DNA of 28,056 bases from an uncultured Oscillospiraceae bacterium. GTDB taxonomy: Bacteria > Bacillota > Clostridia > Oscillospirales > Oscillospiraceae. The notes beneath the pieces were generated by a model, which saw only the letters and a list, made by a program, of their open reading frames with translations, did no database searches and was not told the origin of the DNA. Where the stretch lies: contig CAJTOE010000015.1 in assembly GCA_910577805.1 (NCBI GenBank), positions 1 through 28,056 on the forward strand, given 5' to 3'. The position numbers and the translations under genes were made by a program. Positions 28,043 to 28,056 of the stretch are shown piece after piece. Every line of letters starts with the position of its first letter. Within the stretch, counting starts at the first letter, position 1.

Positions 28043-28056
28043 GGGCCGTTCCCCTA

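Overview
The window looks like chromosomal DNA from a GC-rich, low-oxygen Gram-positive bacterium. An Oscillospiraceae-type gut anaerobe (Flavonifractor, Intestinimonas or Oscillibacter relatives) is my best inference. The grounds are the strong AAGGAGG ribosome binding sites, a T-box and a TPP riboswitch, an ECF-type ThiT, an LCP protein, a cysteine desulfidase, a threonyl-tRNA synthetase without a TGS domain, and GC-rich codon use. No tRNA, rRNA, CRISPR array, phage gene or transposase gene was seen.

Layout. (1) Positions 1-6324, minus strand: the S10 ribosomal protein operon, in transcription order rpsJ-rplC-rplD-rplW-rplB-rpsS-rplV-rpsC-rplP-rpmC-rpsQ-rplN-rplX, with rplX cut by the window edge. 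It has a near-consensus promoter, a long leader of about 265 nt with hairpins, and an unusually long, foldable spacer between rpsJ and rplC. (2) 6368-6592: a 225-bp hairpin-rich element with perfect 19-bp terminal inverted repeats (MITE/REP-like). (3) 6716-8848: ppk. (4) 8915-11594, minus: aminopeptidase apeB followed by a cysteine desulfidase gene. (5) 11950-14929: GH3 beta-glucosidase plus a GtrA-like membrane protein. (6) 15054-15989: a radical SAM protein. (7) 16071-17732: TPP riboswitch, thiT and a HAD phosphatase. (8) 17768-18977, minus: a MerR/GyrI-like regulator and a 58-residue ribbon-helix-helix protein. Their promoters share a 12-mer. (9) 19146-22353: ilvE, then a threonine T-box and thrS. 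(10) 22555-23925: an HtrA-type membrane-anchored protease. (11) 24171-25918: an apparently self-regulated ECF sigma factor, a membrane anti-sigma factor and an unknown exported protein. (12) 26018-27034: an LCP cell-wall ligase. (13) 27075-27984, minus: a LytTR regulator with a four-helix membrane partner.

Functional reading. The window joins a housekeeping block (translation, branched-chain amino acid metabolism, Thr-tRNA charging) with small self-contained regulated units. Each unit carries its own promoter, and several carry RNA switches or strong terminators. Convergent gene pairs share bidirectional terminators at 8870-8908, 17734-17766 and 27035-27068. HtrA, the ECF/anti-sigma unit, the LCP protein and LytTR form a run of envelope-related genes at the right end. 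The least explained parts are the unknown third gene of the sigma-factor operon, the structured rpsJ-rplC spacer, the inverted-repeat element and the MerR/RHH promoter pair.
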